Shown one piece after another: positions 1 through 10,911 of a stretch of DNA of 64,000 bases. The DNA is from Symbiodinium natans (lineage: Eukaryota > Sar > Dinophyceae > Suessiales > Symbiodiniaceae): positions 1,425,288 to 1,489,287 of the forward strand of contig CAJNDS010002190.1 in assembly GCA_905221605.1 (NCBI GenBank). Reading direction: 5' to 3'. Made by a program: the position numbers and the translations under genes. Below the pieces are notes generated by a model. That model was not told where the DNA came from. It worked only from the letters and a program-made list of their open reading frames with translations, and searched no databases. How positions within the stretch are numbered: position 1 is the first letter of the stretch; each line of letters opens with the position of its first letter.

Positions 1-3000
1 TGAGGATATCGGCACACTGAATGTCCCCCGGACAGTGGGATAGGGACATCCCCTGCTCGACAAGTTGGCGCAAGGCAGCTGCGCGTACCTTAAGGTGTCT
101 TGTCCTCTGGCTGGACGACCCCTCCGCTAGGGCAATAGCGGCGGTAGAGTCACAACGGAGGTGAAGTGGCGACATGTCATTGGTGACATCCTGAAGTGAG
201 GCAAGGAAGGATTGGCCCAAGATAGCCCCTTCGCTTAGGGTCTGGAGTTCCGCTTCCGCCGTGGAGACGGAGATTAGGGGCAACTTGGTGGCTTTCCAAA
301 ACACCGTGGCTCCCCTGTACTTAATTAGTACCCCACCGAAGCTGTGAGCTCCTTCCGGAGCGAAGCTTGCATCAGTGAAAACCTGAACACCTCCATGGGG
401 ATCGGAAACCCTAAGTTCCAACCGGACATTCTTCGTGGCTGCGAGGAACTTGAGGAGGCGCTGGCCTATTTCGCAAACTCTTTCCGGACATTTCGAGGTG
501 TTGCAGCACATGGTGTGCACCAGGTAGGAAATATCTGGCCTGCTGCGTTGACTGATCCATAGCAATTCTCCTGTGATTTTCTGCGCACGCTTCAGGGCAT
601 CAGCGCCTGCAGGTTCGTTTGGAAAATCATGGAGGAGTTCCTTCGGGCATGCAACCAAGCTAGGGTGACCAGAAAACCCATGCGCATGCAACACTTCCTC
701 GATGTAGGCAGTCTGCTCCAGGGAGAAGCCCGGCTCCTTGCCGGGGGCCTTGGGAAGTGGTCGTATGTTCACCCCAAGGAACTTTAGGGGCTCCTCCTCA
801 GTTGCCTGCTTAAGCGGATCCAGTTCCCAACCCAAGGATGTCCTGATGTAGTCGTAGATGGCTCGAGCTCTTGACTCAGTCGTGAGAAAGAGCACGTCGT
901 CGACGTAGAGGATCATCAGACCCAGCGTCTCACCCCCCACCCCTTTGATGCGAAGGATGTTAGCATCGACCTGGCCCTGTTCCAGGGTTAGGAGCTCCCC
1001 TGTGGTCGGATCCACTGTCTTGACCCCCTTCAAAGCCTGGTCGCGGTATTCGGACCACCATCGTGGACTCTCCCTTAATCCGTATATTGCTTTACGGATA
1101 ACCCAGTACTCGCCCTCCTCGGCGAGGGCGAGGTCCCTCAGGATTTGCGGAGGCCTCAAGATGTATTTTCGTCCCTTCGCCTGTGATCCTAAAGGTGCAA
1201 GGAGGAACGCTGTGGCCACATCGGTGCCATAGGCACCCCACTGGTTGTGGGATGCCTCGACGAGCGCGGCCCGCAGTCCTTCGACTGCCACGCCCGACGC
1301 GTAAAGGTCGTCGGCGTCCGTAAAGCCGGATTCATTTCCGCAAGCGACAAGCCGAGCCTTTCGACGGTAGGGTTCGTCCTGTTTTCCCGGCTTCACCGTA
1401 CATACTCCCTTGGCGTGGAGCACAGTGCTTTCAGGATCATTAAGCAACTCAGCTGCCCTTTTCCCGGAAACCCTTTCTATCGCACCCTTGCCAACAAGTG
1501 ACTCAAGTTCCTTCTTGAAAGCCTGAAACCAATGGTGCTTATGGCGCCGCACCTCGGCAGGCGCCACGGTGTGAGTGGTTTCGAGAGGCCTTCCTTGCAG
1601 AGCTTCCAGCCTGCCCTCCATGTCATGGGTGTAAAGCTCGGCCTTGCAAGCCTGGACCTCGGAGACATGTGGCACCTGGTCTACCTCTTCAGGAAACTGA
1701 ACACCTTGCTGAAGGATGATGTAGGCAGGCGAAAGCAAGGCAGCTGGGATCCGGCTCGAACATGAGGAATGCGCATTGGCCAGAGGGGGTTCTTCAAGGT
1801 CTTCGTGGTCATGCAGGGCCATTCGGATCACCGGAGTCTCAAGCGTTGACTCCTCCTGGGCTTCCTCATCAGGGTGACGGTCTGAAAGGCCCAGGACATC
1901 ACAGCGGTGTCTGGCGAAGGTTCTCAGGGCCAGGCGAGCGACGATGGGATGCAACCCATTCCGATTCCAAAAGTACCCCCGAACCATATCATCGAACGTG
2001 TTGTTGGCATATTCGATGTCACTAGGTCGCGCCACCAAATCCGCCTCGGAACCAAGCTCCTCAGCAAGTCGCAGAACCTCAAGCGGAATTGGGGTCCACT
2101 GCTGGATCTCATCGAATGCCTCTTGGGCCGGTGCTTCGATGATAGCTGGTGTCACCCGAGGATCTGGTCGTCCTTCTGGCGGTTCGGACGACCCGGCCGT
2201 GGCATCATCAGAAACATTGGAAGCTCGTTCCTCCGCTGCTCTCTGATGCCTTCTTTGCCGGATCTCCTGGATGAAGGTAGGTCGTGAACCATTTCCTCCA
2301 ATGGCTCGTACCCCAGCCTGAGCCGGGGTCGCAGGTGTTGGACCACTAGGACGTGCATCAGTGGTGGGCCCTTGCTCAAGATTCCGCAGAACCAACTCAC
2401 GGAAAAGTCTGGTTTCCACGAGAGACCAGCCTTCCTCCAGCAAGTCTTCTGGGTACACATAAAGCATGTCCCTTGCAACCTCAACTCCCAAGGCCTCTAA
2501 CCCCTCTACTCGGTGTTGGAGGTTTAGGGTAACCAGGGCCCTAACTAAGTCGGGGTCATTGATGGCACCAAGCCTGTCAGGTAGCTCGATGCCCTCTTCA
2601 GGAGTTGAGCCAAGCGAGGACACTTGAATCGAGGCTTGGGTGGAACCTGTTCCCGATATGCCAGAGGTAGCGGCACTGTCGCCTTGCAGGTCGGAAGCAA
2701 GTTCTCCCGAGCTCGAGGATGTCCCTCCTCCTTGGATCATTGCAATCCTCACCGGTGAGGGCACAGGGAACCCAAAACCTCTAAGGGCATCAGAAAGGTC
2801 ACGGTCCCATCCCAGTGGTGTGAAACCCGCAATGACCCAATCTGAACTTGCAGGCACGGCATGCCAGTTTCTGGCATTGAAGGTGACAGCCCCTTCCAGA
2901 AACTGAACCTCCCTCCCGGCTAAAACCCTTTCGGAAGTAACCTTGACCTCGCTTTCCTCTTGCTTTCCTCCTCCAAAGACCGGGTTAGAGTCTTGAGTAC

Positions 3001-6000
3001 TCTCAACCCACAAGGTAGGGCACTTCACATGGACGGCATGGTTCCAAGACCCAATCTCGTTTTGAAGGTCACGATGAGGAGAGACCTCTCGCGCGCGGAA
3101 CACAGCAAGGGCAACCCATGTGGGAGGAGTTCCGGACGGATGCTCACAGTCTCCGAGAGAGTGTTGCAGAAAGGCATTGAGGTATCGGGTAAGCTCGGGC
3201 CTCTCCCCTGTCGCCAAGGTAATCCCCTTGTTGATGGACCCCCTAGCATAAGCCCCAAAGGTGCAACCCGAAGCAACGCCCCGAATCCTTTGATGGTTGG
3301 CGGAGGGACGAATGTTGAGGGCCTCATTCAGGAGGGTAGCGACTTCACCAGGAGAGAAGGACAAGGCTTCTCGCAGGCTTCTCGCTTTCTCTTCTAAGGG
3401 CTGGACAACCGTGATGCGTTTAGCCATCTTGGTCTTGCCAGTAATCTTCCTTCTAGGCGCAGGGACAGGAGGCTCCGCTGGATCTGTGCTAAGGTGAAGT
3501 GGGTCAGGGTTAACTCTAAGGCCTTCTGCAAAGGGACTTGGTTGGTCGACCTCAGGTGGCTCTTCGGTTCCTATCCTTCCACCCGGAGACTTACCTACAA
3601 CCCGATGTGCAGGCTCTTCTAACCCCTTACTATCAGGGAGCGGCAGCGGCTCGACCTCAGGCGGCTCTTCAACCCCTATCCTTACACCCGGAGACTTACC
3701 TACAACCCGAGGTGGTTGGCTCTTAGTTCCATCGAGACGAGGAATCTCTTCCGGGCTCAGTGGTGCAGGCGGCGGCTCTTCAACCCCCAACCTAACACCC
3801 GGAGTCTTTCCTACAACCCGACGTACTGGTGGTTGGTATCGTTCTTCGGAAGGCTCTGTTGGCACGACATATGAAGGAATGTCGTCTTGCTTGGACTCGG
3901 ACCCAAAGTCGGCAGCAACGCCAGGCATATCCAGGACTTCTTTCTCGGGATCGACTGGGTTTGCCCGGATGTTCCGGACCGTCACAAGTTTCCCCTCATC
4001 ATTCAAGACAACATGCCCATCGGTGACGATGTTGGACGGTGACAGGTATCGCCCCTGGGACCAGGGATTCCAGGGCTTCAGGTTGCCAGGAAGGACAGGC
4101 CTCTTAAACAGCACTCGTTGCCCGAAGTAGGCCGGAGGTGATGTTCCCAGTACTCGGTGTTGATGCAAGGAAGCAGCATACTGCATCGCCGAGGGCCAAT
4201 GGATGACAGGGAGATCTGCACTGCTCAGGAGCGTGCGCGCCCTCTGTTTACTCCATCCCACGATCCTCTCGGCGAGTCCGTTCCCCTTATGGTCGTGAGG
4301 CTCGGACATACTCACACGGATGGAGCGCTTAGAACACCATTCCTTCAACCCTTCGGAGAGGAATTCTCTTCCTTGGTCGGTGTGCAAAGAACGAACGGGT
4401 AGACCGATGCGCTCTATTTCGGAGATGATGGAGTGGATGGCAGGCAGGATGGCCGTGAAGTGTTTCGAGGGAATCGGGCGGACAAAACGAAGGACGGTTT
4501 GAGGTACAGGGCTTTCCAGCTGTTTGACAGTCGTTCGCAAGGCCTCTTCATCCCACAGACCCCCTTCCTCCTCCTCTTCAACTTCCACGGTCACGGTATC
4601 CAAGGTGGATGATATCTCAGGCGCCCCTTCCTCCTCCTCTGGCCAGGAGAAAACGTCTTGGACTTCCTCCTCCAGACGGTGGTCCTCCTCGGCAGGACTG
4701 ACATCATGCTCAGGAATTGGAGGGATTCCTCGAAGGTCCTTGCCCTCCTTGGCCATTTGATCAAGCAGATCCTTGGCGAAGAGATCCTCGATGGATTTCC
4801 TGGCGCCGATCCAGCCTCCCTTCTCCAAAAGCTCCGACGGTGCCCTGTAGGCCGCCACCAAGGCATATCTGTGTCGAGGTCGGGAAGCGATACAATCTTC
4901 CGAGAGCCCCTTCTCGGGCAACGGACCGAGAAGGTCACAAGACAAGGCAAAAGATGCCGGGGCCTTAACCTTCCGATGTTGGAGGCCAACCCCGCTCCCG
5001 AGGATGCACGCCTTGCAGTCGCGGCGATAGGGGAGGTGGCCGCTCAAGATGTGTTGACGCCACTCCTCCTCTTCCTTGCTCACGGCAGCAGCAGCAGGTG
5101 CTTCGGAAGGTTCCTGGATTTGTCGTCGGGCCTCAGTAATGGCCTTATCAATGCTCTCAAGCTCTCCAGGACGCAAAACATCCGACGGTGGCAGGAAAGC
5201 TCCGGCAATGCAAGCTCTCACCTCGGCCTCAACCTTGCAGGAATCCAGGGATGGTATAGCGCAGTTGGAAGCAATCACAGTGCCGGTGTGTGGCGCCTCT
5301 CTTGTTTCAAGGCCACCGGTCCAAGTAGCGAACCGGTTCCACGCCTCAGTCGTGAAGGGTTTGGCCGACGACGACATCACCGCCAACGGAACCGTGTAAC
5401 CCCTAACAACAGACGAAAGGGTCCACAACCACTGCAACAACGGGACCAGGCTGAGATTGGGGCCAAGCTCACCCTCTACCCCAGCAATTCGACCATGGAC
5501 GGCGGCCCACAGAAGAATCTGAGCGATGCTGTTTCCAGGGGTCAGGGCCTCGCGGTGCTGCTTGCTCAGGTTGATGGTTACTATGGGAACCCCCCTTTGA
5601 TTACACCAAGTATCCAAAGGATCGTCCCCGAAGTCTTGCCTAACAAACCTTAGCACCCAGTCCTTAGAGCTCTCTAGCGTTCGCCTAGTTCTCCTTGGCA
5701 GCTGAAGGGCCTTTAGGACGTGTCGCACATGGTGGCTGTGGATGGGGAGGTTGGCTCCCAGGAGAGGAAGGTGCTCCTTCGCAAAGAGGCCTGTTGCCGT
5801 CGCAGCTTGCAGCAGCTCAACCCTGGAACCAGTTTCCCTAGCTTCCTTGACCCTAGCCTTCAGTGGCTTCGGTGCACTTAAACCTCTTAGGATGGCCTGA
5901 AGCTCTTCCACCTCAGTGTTGAACTTCGCCAGCTTAGCTTCTTCAAGCTCATGGATGAGCTCCAAAGCTCTGGTCTCTGCCAAGATCGGACAACCCTGGC

Positions 6001-8500
6001 GGACACGAAGCGGGATCTTCCCATGAAGCGGATGCACCAAGGTGGCCTTCTTCCCAGACCATGTCAAAGAGCATCCTAGCTCCTGGATCAAAGCTCCAAC
6101 CGGGACGATGGGCTGCGATCCCGGCTCAACCAGGATGGTTCCGGAGGAATTTTGCTCCATCACCCTCGTCACCCCTCCGGCCAAAGTGACCTCAGTGCGA
6201 GACGTGTTGGTGTCCTTAGGCTCTCGAGAACGCATGGGGTGCGAGGCTCCGGAGTCCAGCAAGCCAGTCCTTTCACCCTGGTCTACCTCGCAAGGCGAGG
6301 GGTCAGTGCTTGCTACCTGTGCAGTTCTGATGTTAGGCTGTCCATCAGGGATCGCCTGGCGGATCGCATCGAGGTGGGCCTGAAGGGTCGCAACCGAAAC
6401 AGGAACCCCTTGGGCGACAGGAGCTTGCGACGCTGATGGAATGGGCTGTGCTTCAACGACAGGTACCCCGGAGGGTTCCTTGGGCTGGATTGCCTTGAGA
6501 ACCTTGGCAGCATCCTCAAGGAGAGCTGTGACGTGGTTGGCATTGGGCGAGGGAGCTGCAGCCTTCAACTCAGGTCCCTTTGGTGGAGGTGAGGTCTTAG
6601 GGTTCTTGGGAGGTGGACCCCCGGCCCTTCCGGCTTTGCTGTTCGGGCAATCCACCTTCCGGTGATTTCTTCCTCCACAAGCCATACATCTTTCACTACG
6701 CTCATTCGCAGGAATCTCCTTCCACTCGTGCAAGTCTTGGCACCTTTCCCCTTTACGGCAACCCTGACCCTGCAGAAAGAACCGACACTTATTCCCTGTG
6801 GAACCAGGCTGTGGCGGAGGACTCTTAGGGTTAACCGTCGGGAGTCCTGGGGCAGGGTTCTTAGGGTTCCCCTTTCCTTTAGGGCCTGGTGCTTGCGAAG
6901 ACGATGCTGGAGCTGTCGGGTTATCCACCGCTGCAATCTGAGGAGGGGGCGCCTTGGCCTTCGGAGTGACCCTTCCGAGCGCTTCAACCTCGGCAGTAAG
7001 GGCAGCATGGAGCTGAACGACCGACTCCTGGCTTGGTGCAACCTCAACCTTCAAGGCGGCTCGAACCAGATTAACCCTAAAGAGAGCTTCGGGAGCCCCC
7101 TCAAGCACACCCTTAACTATCGTATTTAGGGCCTTTACAAGGATCACTGGATCAGGAGTGGTTCCTCCCAAGGCTTGAGTTCGCAGTAGCCAACGCTTCC
7201 ACTTCCGGAGGACTTCAGTGGCTTGGTGCGGCGATGATGCTTGCACAGGAGATTGAAGGAACTGAATCCCCTGCTCTCGTTCCGAGACTCCACCAGGGGC
7301 ATACAGAGAATACAGTCGGCAGATGATCCCCAGAGGAGTTTTGATCCTCCCTGCCACGAGTTCTTCCTTGACGGACTTTGGGCAGGCTGCAATTAGGAGC
7401 GACTCCAACCTTTTTGCCAACCTGGACCATCTTACATCCTGGAGTTCGTAACTCGGGACAGGGTTTAGAGTCAAACGGGTGACAGGATCGGCCGATATGT
7501 ATCCAGCGTACCATCTCTCTGCTTCCTTGCACAAGCATGCCCAATAGTCAGCCGATGTGCTGGACATGTCCTCCACACAGGGCGCGCAAAGGTGCAACCA
7601 ATCCATGAATGCCAACGATGCCTCAGCCCCAATTTCAGGCAACTTAGGAAGTTCCTGCCAATGGTACTTGACCTGCTCGGCACTCGTGGGTGAACCTTCA
7701 CTTCCCCGCAGGACAGCTTGCAGGCCTTGCAGTAAGTTCGTGACCTCAGGACTCCTAGCGTTTGCATCTTGGATCGGGGAAACTGCTGCACCTGGGCTTG
7801 GCACGCCTTGGACATGCTCCAAGGGCTTCGTACCCCGAGCTGCGACCGAGGGAAATGCTGCACCTGATGCACCTGGCACGCCTGGGACATGCTCCAAGGG
7901 CTGCATACCCTGAGCTGCAATCGAGGGAAATGCAAAGCCTGATGCACCTGGCACGCCTGGGACATGCTCCAAGGGCTGCATACCCTGAGCTGCGACCGAG
8001 GGAAACGCTGCACCTGATGCACCTGGCACGCCTGGGACATGCTCCAAGGGCTGCATACCCTGAGCTGCGACCGAGGGAAATGCTGGCACGCCTGGGACAT
8101 GCTCCAAGGGCTGCATACCCTGAGCTGCGACCGAGGGAAATGCTGCACCTGATGCACCTGGGACATGCTCCAAGGGCTGCATACCCTGAGCTGCGACCGA
8201 GTGATGTGCATATCCTGACAGACCTGGAACGCCTGGGAAGGATGCTGGACCTGGCACGCCTGGGACATGCTCCAAGGGCTGCATACCCTGAGCTGCAATC
8301 GAGGGAAATGCTGCACCTAAGGAACCTGGCACGCCTGGGACCTGCTCCAAGGGTCTCGTACCCTGAGCTGCAACCGGGGGAAAACCTGCGCCTGGTTGGT
8401 TGAGGGTTTGCCGAGGACCCGAACCCAATCCCTTGAAGTTCTCACCCAACCAACCCCAAACCTTACCTACTGTGCTAGTTCTCCATGACTCGCGGCTCTG
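1..8500 (-). CDS. Ty1/copia Gag-Pol polyprotein, ORF2, C-terminus cut by window edge
   Basis: I read the minus frame codon by codon and found no stop from 8500 to the window edge: 2,833 open codons. Residues below count from 8500. In order: a 25-residue tandem repeat (about 50-235), a Gag capsid-like helical region (about 280-500), a CCCH finger (572) and a CCHC knuckle (605), protease DSGASH (749; 6239-6256), integrase HHCC (1150; 5006-5053), catalytic D (4934-4936), D (4376-4378) and E (4268-4270) with exact D-x35-E spacing, an oxygenase-like domain (HRD at 1809), reverse transcriptase with motif-A Asp (1220-1222) and YVDD (896-907), and RNase H Asp, Glu, Asp at 371-373, 254-256 and 149-151. 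The last visible residues are ADILT, so only a short tail is missing. It copies and inserts the element's RNA as cDNA. The absence of decay suggests recent mobility. The second LTR lies outside the window; I could not delimit the first one. Confidence 0.93.
2800..3290 (-). other. 2OG-Fe(II) oxygenase-like domain inside the copia polyprotein
   Basis: Between integrase and reverse transcriptase lies a folded-looking segment of about 160 residues. It contains FGAYARG, then TRYLNAFL, then PHRDLQNEIGSWNHAV (His codon 3074-3076, Asp 3068-3070), then TLWVE, then FNARNWHAVP (His 2861-2863) and a closing beta-like stretch WVIAGFTP. The H-x-D pair followed 71 residues later by a second His matches the metal triad of double-stranded beta-helix dioxygenases (AlkB, TET/JBP, prolyl hydroxylases). 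The Arg usually expected after the distal His to hold 2-oxoglutarate is not in place (DW instead), so activity is uncertain. Standard copia polyproteins have no such domain here. Confidence 0.5.
3540..3850 (-). repeat. triplicated linker repeat between integrase and oxygenase-like domain
   Basis: Three copies of a unit of the form RVVGKSPGVRIGVEEPPEV, separated by Pro/Asp-rich spacers, in the copia ORF2 frame. The three units (near 3560-3610, 3670-3720 and 3770-3835) are alike at the base level as well. The Pro/Glu composition suggests a disordered linker that separates the integrase C-terminus from the next domain. Confidence 0.75.
6647..6787 (-). other. CCCH (6728-6787) and CCHC (6647-6688) zinc fingers of Gag
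   Basis: The translated minus strand shows C-x8-C-x5-C-x3-H followed 13 residues later by C-x2-C-x4-H-x4-C. The second is the classical retroviral/copia Gag knuckle that binds RNA. The first has the spacing of Tis11-type RNA-binding CCCH fingers found in cellular mRNA-decay and splicing proteins. Both are complete. They lie between the capsid-like region and the protease, in frame with both. Confidence 0.9.
7795..8350 (-). repeat. coding tandem repeat, about 75 bp units, in copia Gag
   Basis: Seven to eight imperfect copies of a 25-residue unit, of the form AAFPSVAAQGMQPLEHVPGV followed by PGASG. Units differ by whole-triplet deletions (for example a shortened unit near 8082-8100), so the frame is kept throughout. 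The PGxPG spacing is collagen-like. It probably forms a flexible linker before the capsid-like region. It arose by recent unequal exchange, judged from near-identity between units. Confidence 0.85.
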
Positions 8501-8503
8501 TTA
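8475..8503 (-). other. ORF1/ORF2 overlap, candidate +1 frameshift site
   Basis: ORF2 opens just after a stop at 8501-8503; ORF1 ends at the stop 8475-8477. Moving from ORF1 to ORF2 needs a +1 shift inside about 23 bases. The simplest place is the ORF1 stop itself: the minus strand reads GAG AAC TAG CAC, and skipping the T gives AAC AGC ACA in the ORF2 frame. Ty1 of yeast also uses a +1 shift between Gag and Pol, at a different heptamer. A simple indel is the competing explanation. Confidence 0.5.
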
Positions 8504-9338
8504 CAGCTACAGCATTAGCGAGACGGTCCCTTAGGAACTCATTCTCCCTAGCTAGTCCCTGTACAAGCGCACTATGCTCTCTTCGCATGACCTCCAGCTG
8601 TCGATGCACTTCGGCCTGAACGGCCCCACTGCTCACACCAGCTGAATCCGACGACTCAGGCCTTCCAGCTTCTCTTCCAGGACTCCCAAACCCAGAAAGC
8701 AAAGGCGCCTCGCGATTCATCGTCTCAATCTGGCTCAGGACTTCAGGTGGAAACAGTGGCTGCTGCAACATCACCTCGGCTGGAGCGGGGGGAGGCCCAC
8801 GTGGTGGAGAGGGAGACCTCGAATCATCCGGTGACCCATCCCAGCCAGCACTCAAATACGTTTCCACTTCCCCAGACTCTCCTCCTTCGTTCATAGGAGG
8901 TCGGGAAGCCATAGCAGGGTGTCCAGCGGCCACCTGCACCGCTTGCCAGATCTGTCCTACAGCTCGCCGTGCACTCTCCAAAGGTCCTTCGGGTAGTTCT
9001 GAACTGTTGTTGCCTGCTCCAGGGGGCAAACCGGTATCTGGGGCCTCGCCCCCATCGGTTGCCGCCCTCAGGTCATTCACAACCTCCAAAGGTGTAGCTG
9101 TACCACCACCTCCAGAGCCAGGGATGGACCCCTGCTGCAGATCATTGCCAGATCTGCAGCCGGAGGCCATCCTCGTGTCCTGCGGCAAACTGCTCCCAGC
9201 ATCCAAGCCCACACCACTTGTAGACCCAGCTTCAGAAGCAGCCCCATAGCTTGGCGCCACCGACGACTGGTGCCCGCGACCATTCATCAGAGGCCCTGTA
9301 GCGGAGCCCCGCACCGCCGAAGCGGATTGGGCACTCAT
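8475..9338 (-). CDS. copia element ORF1, Gag N-terminal region
   Basis: Open minus-strand frame ending at TAG (8475-8477). The first ATG is at 9336-9338 with G at -3; the frame stays open to 9464 but has no ATG there, so I chose 9338 (287 residues). The protein is rich in Ser, Gly and Pro over its first 180 residues, then has a Pro-rich stretch and a C-terminal segment of about 40 residues with heptad-like spacing (EVHRQLEVMRREHSALVQGL), which I read as a coiled coil likely to help Gag assembly. It lies directly upstream of ORF2 on the same strand and overlaps it by about 25 bases in a different frame, so it is most simply the N-terminal part of Gag. No catalytic motif is visible. An alternative is that an indel split a single Gag-Pol frame in this copy. 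Confidence 0.75.
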   Translation of the reverse strand: MSAQSASAVRGSATGPLMNGRGHQSSVAPSYGAASEAGSTSGVGLDAGSSLPQDTRMASGCRSGNDLQQGSIPGSGGGGTATPLEVVNDLRAATDGGEAPDTGLPPGAGNNSSELPEGPLESARRAVGQIWQAVQVAAGHPAMASRPPMNEGGESGEVETYLSAGWDGSPDDSRSPSPPRGPPPAPAEVMLQQPLFPPEVLSQIETMNREAPLLSGFGSPGREAGRPESSDSAGVSSGAVQAEVHRQLEVMRREHSALVQGLARENEFLRDRLANAVAVTEPRVMEN

Positions 9339-9464
9339 AACCTGTTGATGGCTCAAACAGGTCCCCAGCGAAGAGCACCCCTTCGATGTGGACTGAGTCC
9401 TCCTCCGAAATCTCGAACCTTGTATTCTTTGCCGAAGAAAACCTCCGAAACTCCAATCGCCCAA

Positions 9465-10380
9465 AGTCTCCCAGACTGCACAGCGCAGAGCGGCCTATGG
9501 CTTTTCTCTCAGCTAGCGAACACGCTCGGACTCAGAAGAGAAGAAAGAACAAAAGCAAGCTGACAAGTGCTATACAAAGCCAGACTTACAAATCTTTCTT
9601 GAAAGCTATGTGTTTGCGGTGCATGCAGCCCCTTCCAAGCACATCCCTACTGAGTGCTTCAAGCATGTTCGGGTTATGTACTCGTGCTGCATGCCTTTGA
9701 ACCACAAGTCGGAAAAGAAGAAGCGAAGCACCTGGGCAAAGGGCTCGTGGAGGGTCTGGACATTCAACATATATATATATACATATATGTACATGTACGT
9801 ATACATATGATTATAATATATATATAATATTATATATATAATATAGTCTTATATTTATATATATATATATATATTCATACATATATACACACATTTGTAT
9901 TTTCTATTTATCGAAACTATTGTCTGCGAGATCACGATGTCAAGTGCAAGCTTCATGTCGAGGATGTGAGGGTCCCATTCTAGTGTTTAGCGTGTGGGGG
10001 TTTAGGGTTCCTTCCACTTTTGGTAAAACGAGTCGCACTCTTCAGGCTATTGAGGACGTAGGCTCTGCGCAATGTCCCACCAGCGATAGTCTGCGGCGAA
10101 AATCTCCGTGCAGGAGCTCGGCACGTCGCGCTTCGTGCTGCGGCTCATTTGGCAAGGCCGAGACTCGAACATGTAAGGGTTATACTGGTTGGTGGCCTCT
10201 TTAAGTAGGTTTTGTGTTTTGTAGGGGGTTCTTATTATTGTATCTAGGGGCCATATTAAGGTATAAGGGTAACAGACAAACAGCCACTGGCCTTTATCAT
10301 GTAAGGGTTCAGAGTTTCGGCTTAAGGTTTGGGGTAACGTGATGCCCGTACAACACATTCGCTTCCACACCATGCAGGCT
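9465..10380. other. upstream flank of the copia element
   Basis: The part next to ORF1 (9465-9760) would hold the element's leader and 5' LTR on the minus strand. I found no clear primer-binding site and no TG...CA boundary that could be confirmed without the second LTR. After the AT-rich tract, 9910-10380 is mixed sequence without a convincing reading frame, leading into telomere-like repeats. Confidence 0.4.
9767..9861. repeat. AT-rich microsatellite (TA)n with TACATA variants
   Basis: Nearly pure alternating T and A over about 95 bases, with short TACATATG-type interruptions. Short ORFs across it on both strands are low-complexity artefacts. Confidence 0.9.
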
Positions 10381-10911
10381 CCAGGCCCACAGCATTCCCT
10401 AAGTCCTCAACCCTGAACCCATTCCTCAAGCCCTAAACCCGAAATCGTAACCCCCCCCCCATTTTTAAACCCTAATTCCCAAACCCTGAACCCCCCTTTT
10501 CAATCCCAAAACCCCAAAACCCCCCTTTGATATCCCTAAACCCTGTACACCCTGAACCCCAACCCCCAAACCCTGAACCCCAAACCCTAAACCCCAATCC
10601 CCAACCCCTAAACCCCAAACCCTAAACCCCAAACCCTAAACCCCAAACCCCAAACCCTAAACCCCCAACCCCAAACCCTACATTGAGGCCAAGCCCTTGA
10701 GTTTGGCAGTCGACTCGGGGACCTTCGCTCCCGCCCAATGCAGATTTGGGGCACCAGGACTTGCAATGCGGTCTGTAGGGGCTTGCAAGGGGTTTCGGGT
10801 TTAGGGTTTGGAGTCTGGAGTTTAGGGTCTATGGCGCACCGGGACTCGTTTTACCTACAGTTTGGTAGTATCCCTAAACCCTAAACCCTAAACCCTAAAC
10901 CCTAAACCCTT
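10381..10911. repeat. degenerate CCCTAAA/CCCCAAA telomere-like tract
   Basis: Mixed CCCTAAA, CCCTGAA and CCCCAAA units fill 10400-10680, with a clean run of about six CCCTAAA units at 10871-10911. Between them, 10681-10865 is non-repeat sequence with a short TTTAGGG stretch. All lies inside the window between unique sequences, so this is interstitial and not a chromosome end. Confidence 0.85.

Noticed and set aside
4658-5653. 331-codon plus-strand ORF
   Set aside because: It lies wholly antisense to the integrase-containing copia frame, which has catalytic motifs; the plus ORF has none and is a shadow of GC-rich coding sequence.
7471-8316. 281-codon minus-strand ORF with Trp/Ser/Met repeats
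   Set aside because: Alternative-frame reading of the 75-bp Gag repeat; the ORF2 frame is open far beyond it and carries the motifs.
8460-8470. Splice-donor-like AG|GTAAGG on the minus strand just after ORF1
   Set aside because: It lies downstream of the ORF1 stop, so splicing from it could not join ORF1 to ORF2.
9600-9900. 5' LTR of the copia element
   Set aside because: No TG...CA ends, primer-binding site or second LTR could be identified, so I did not annotate one.
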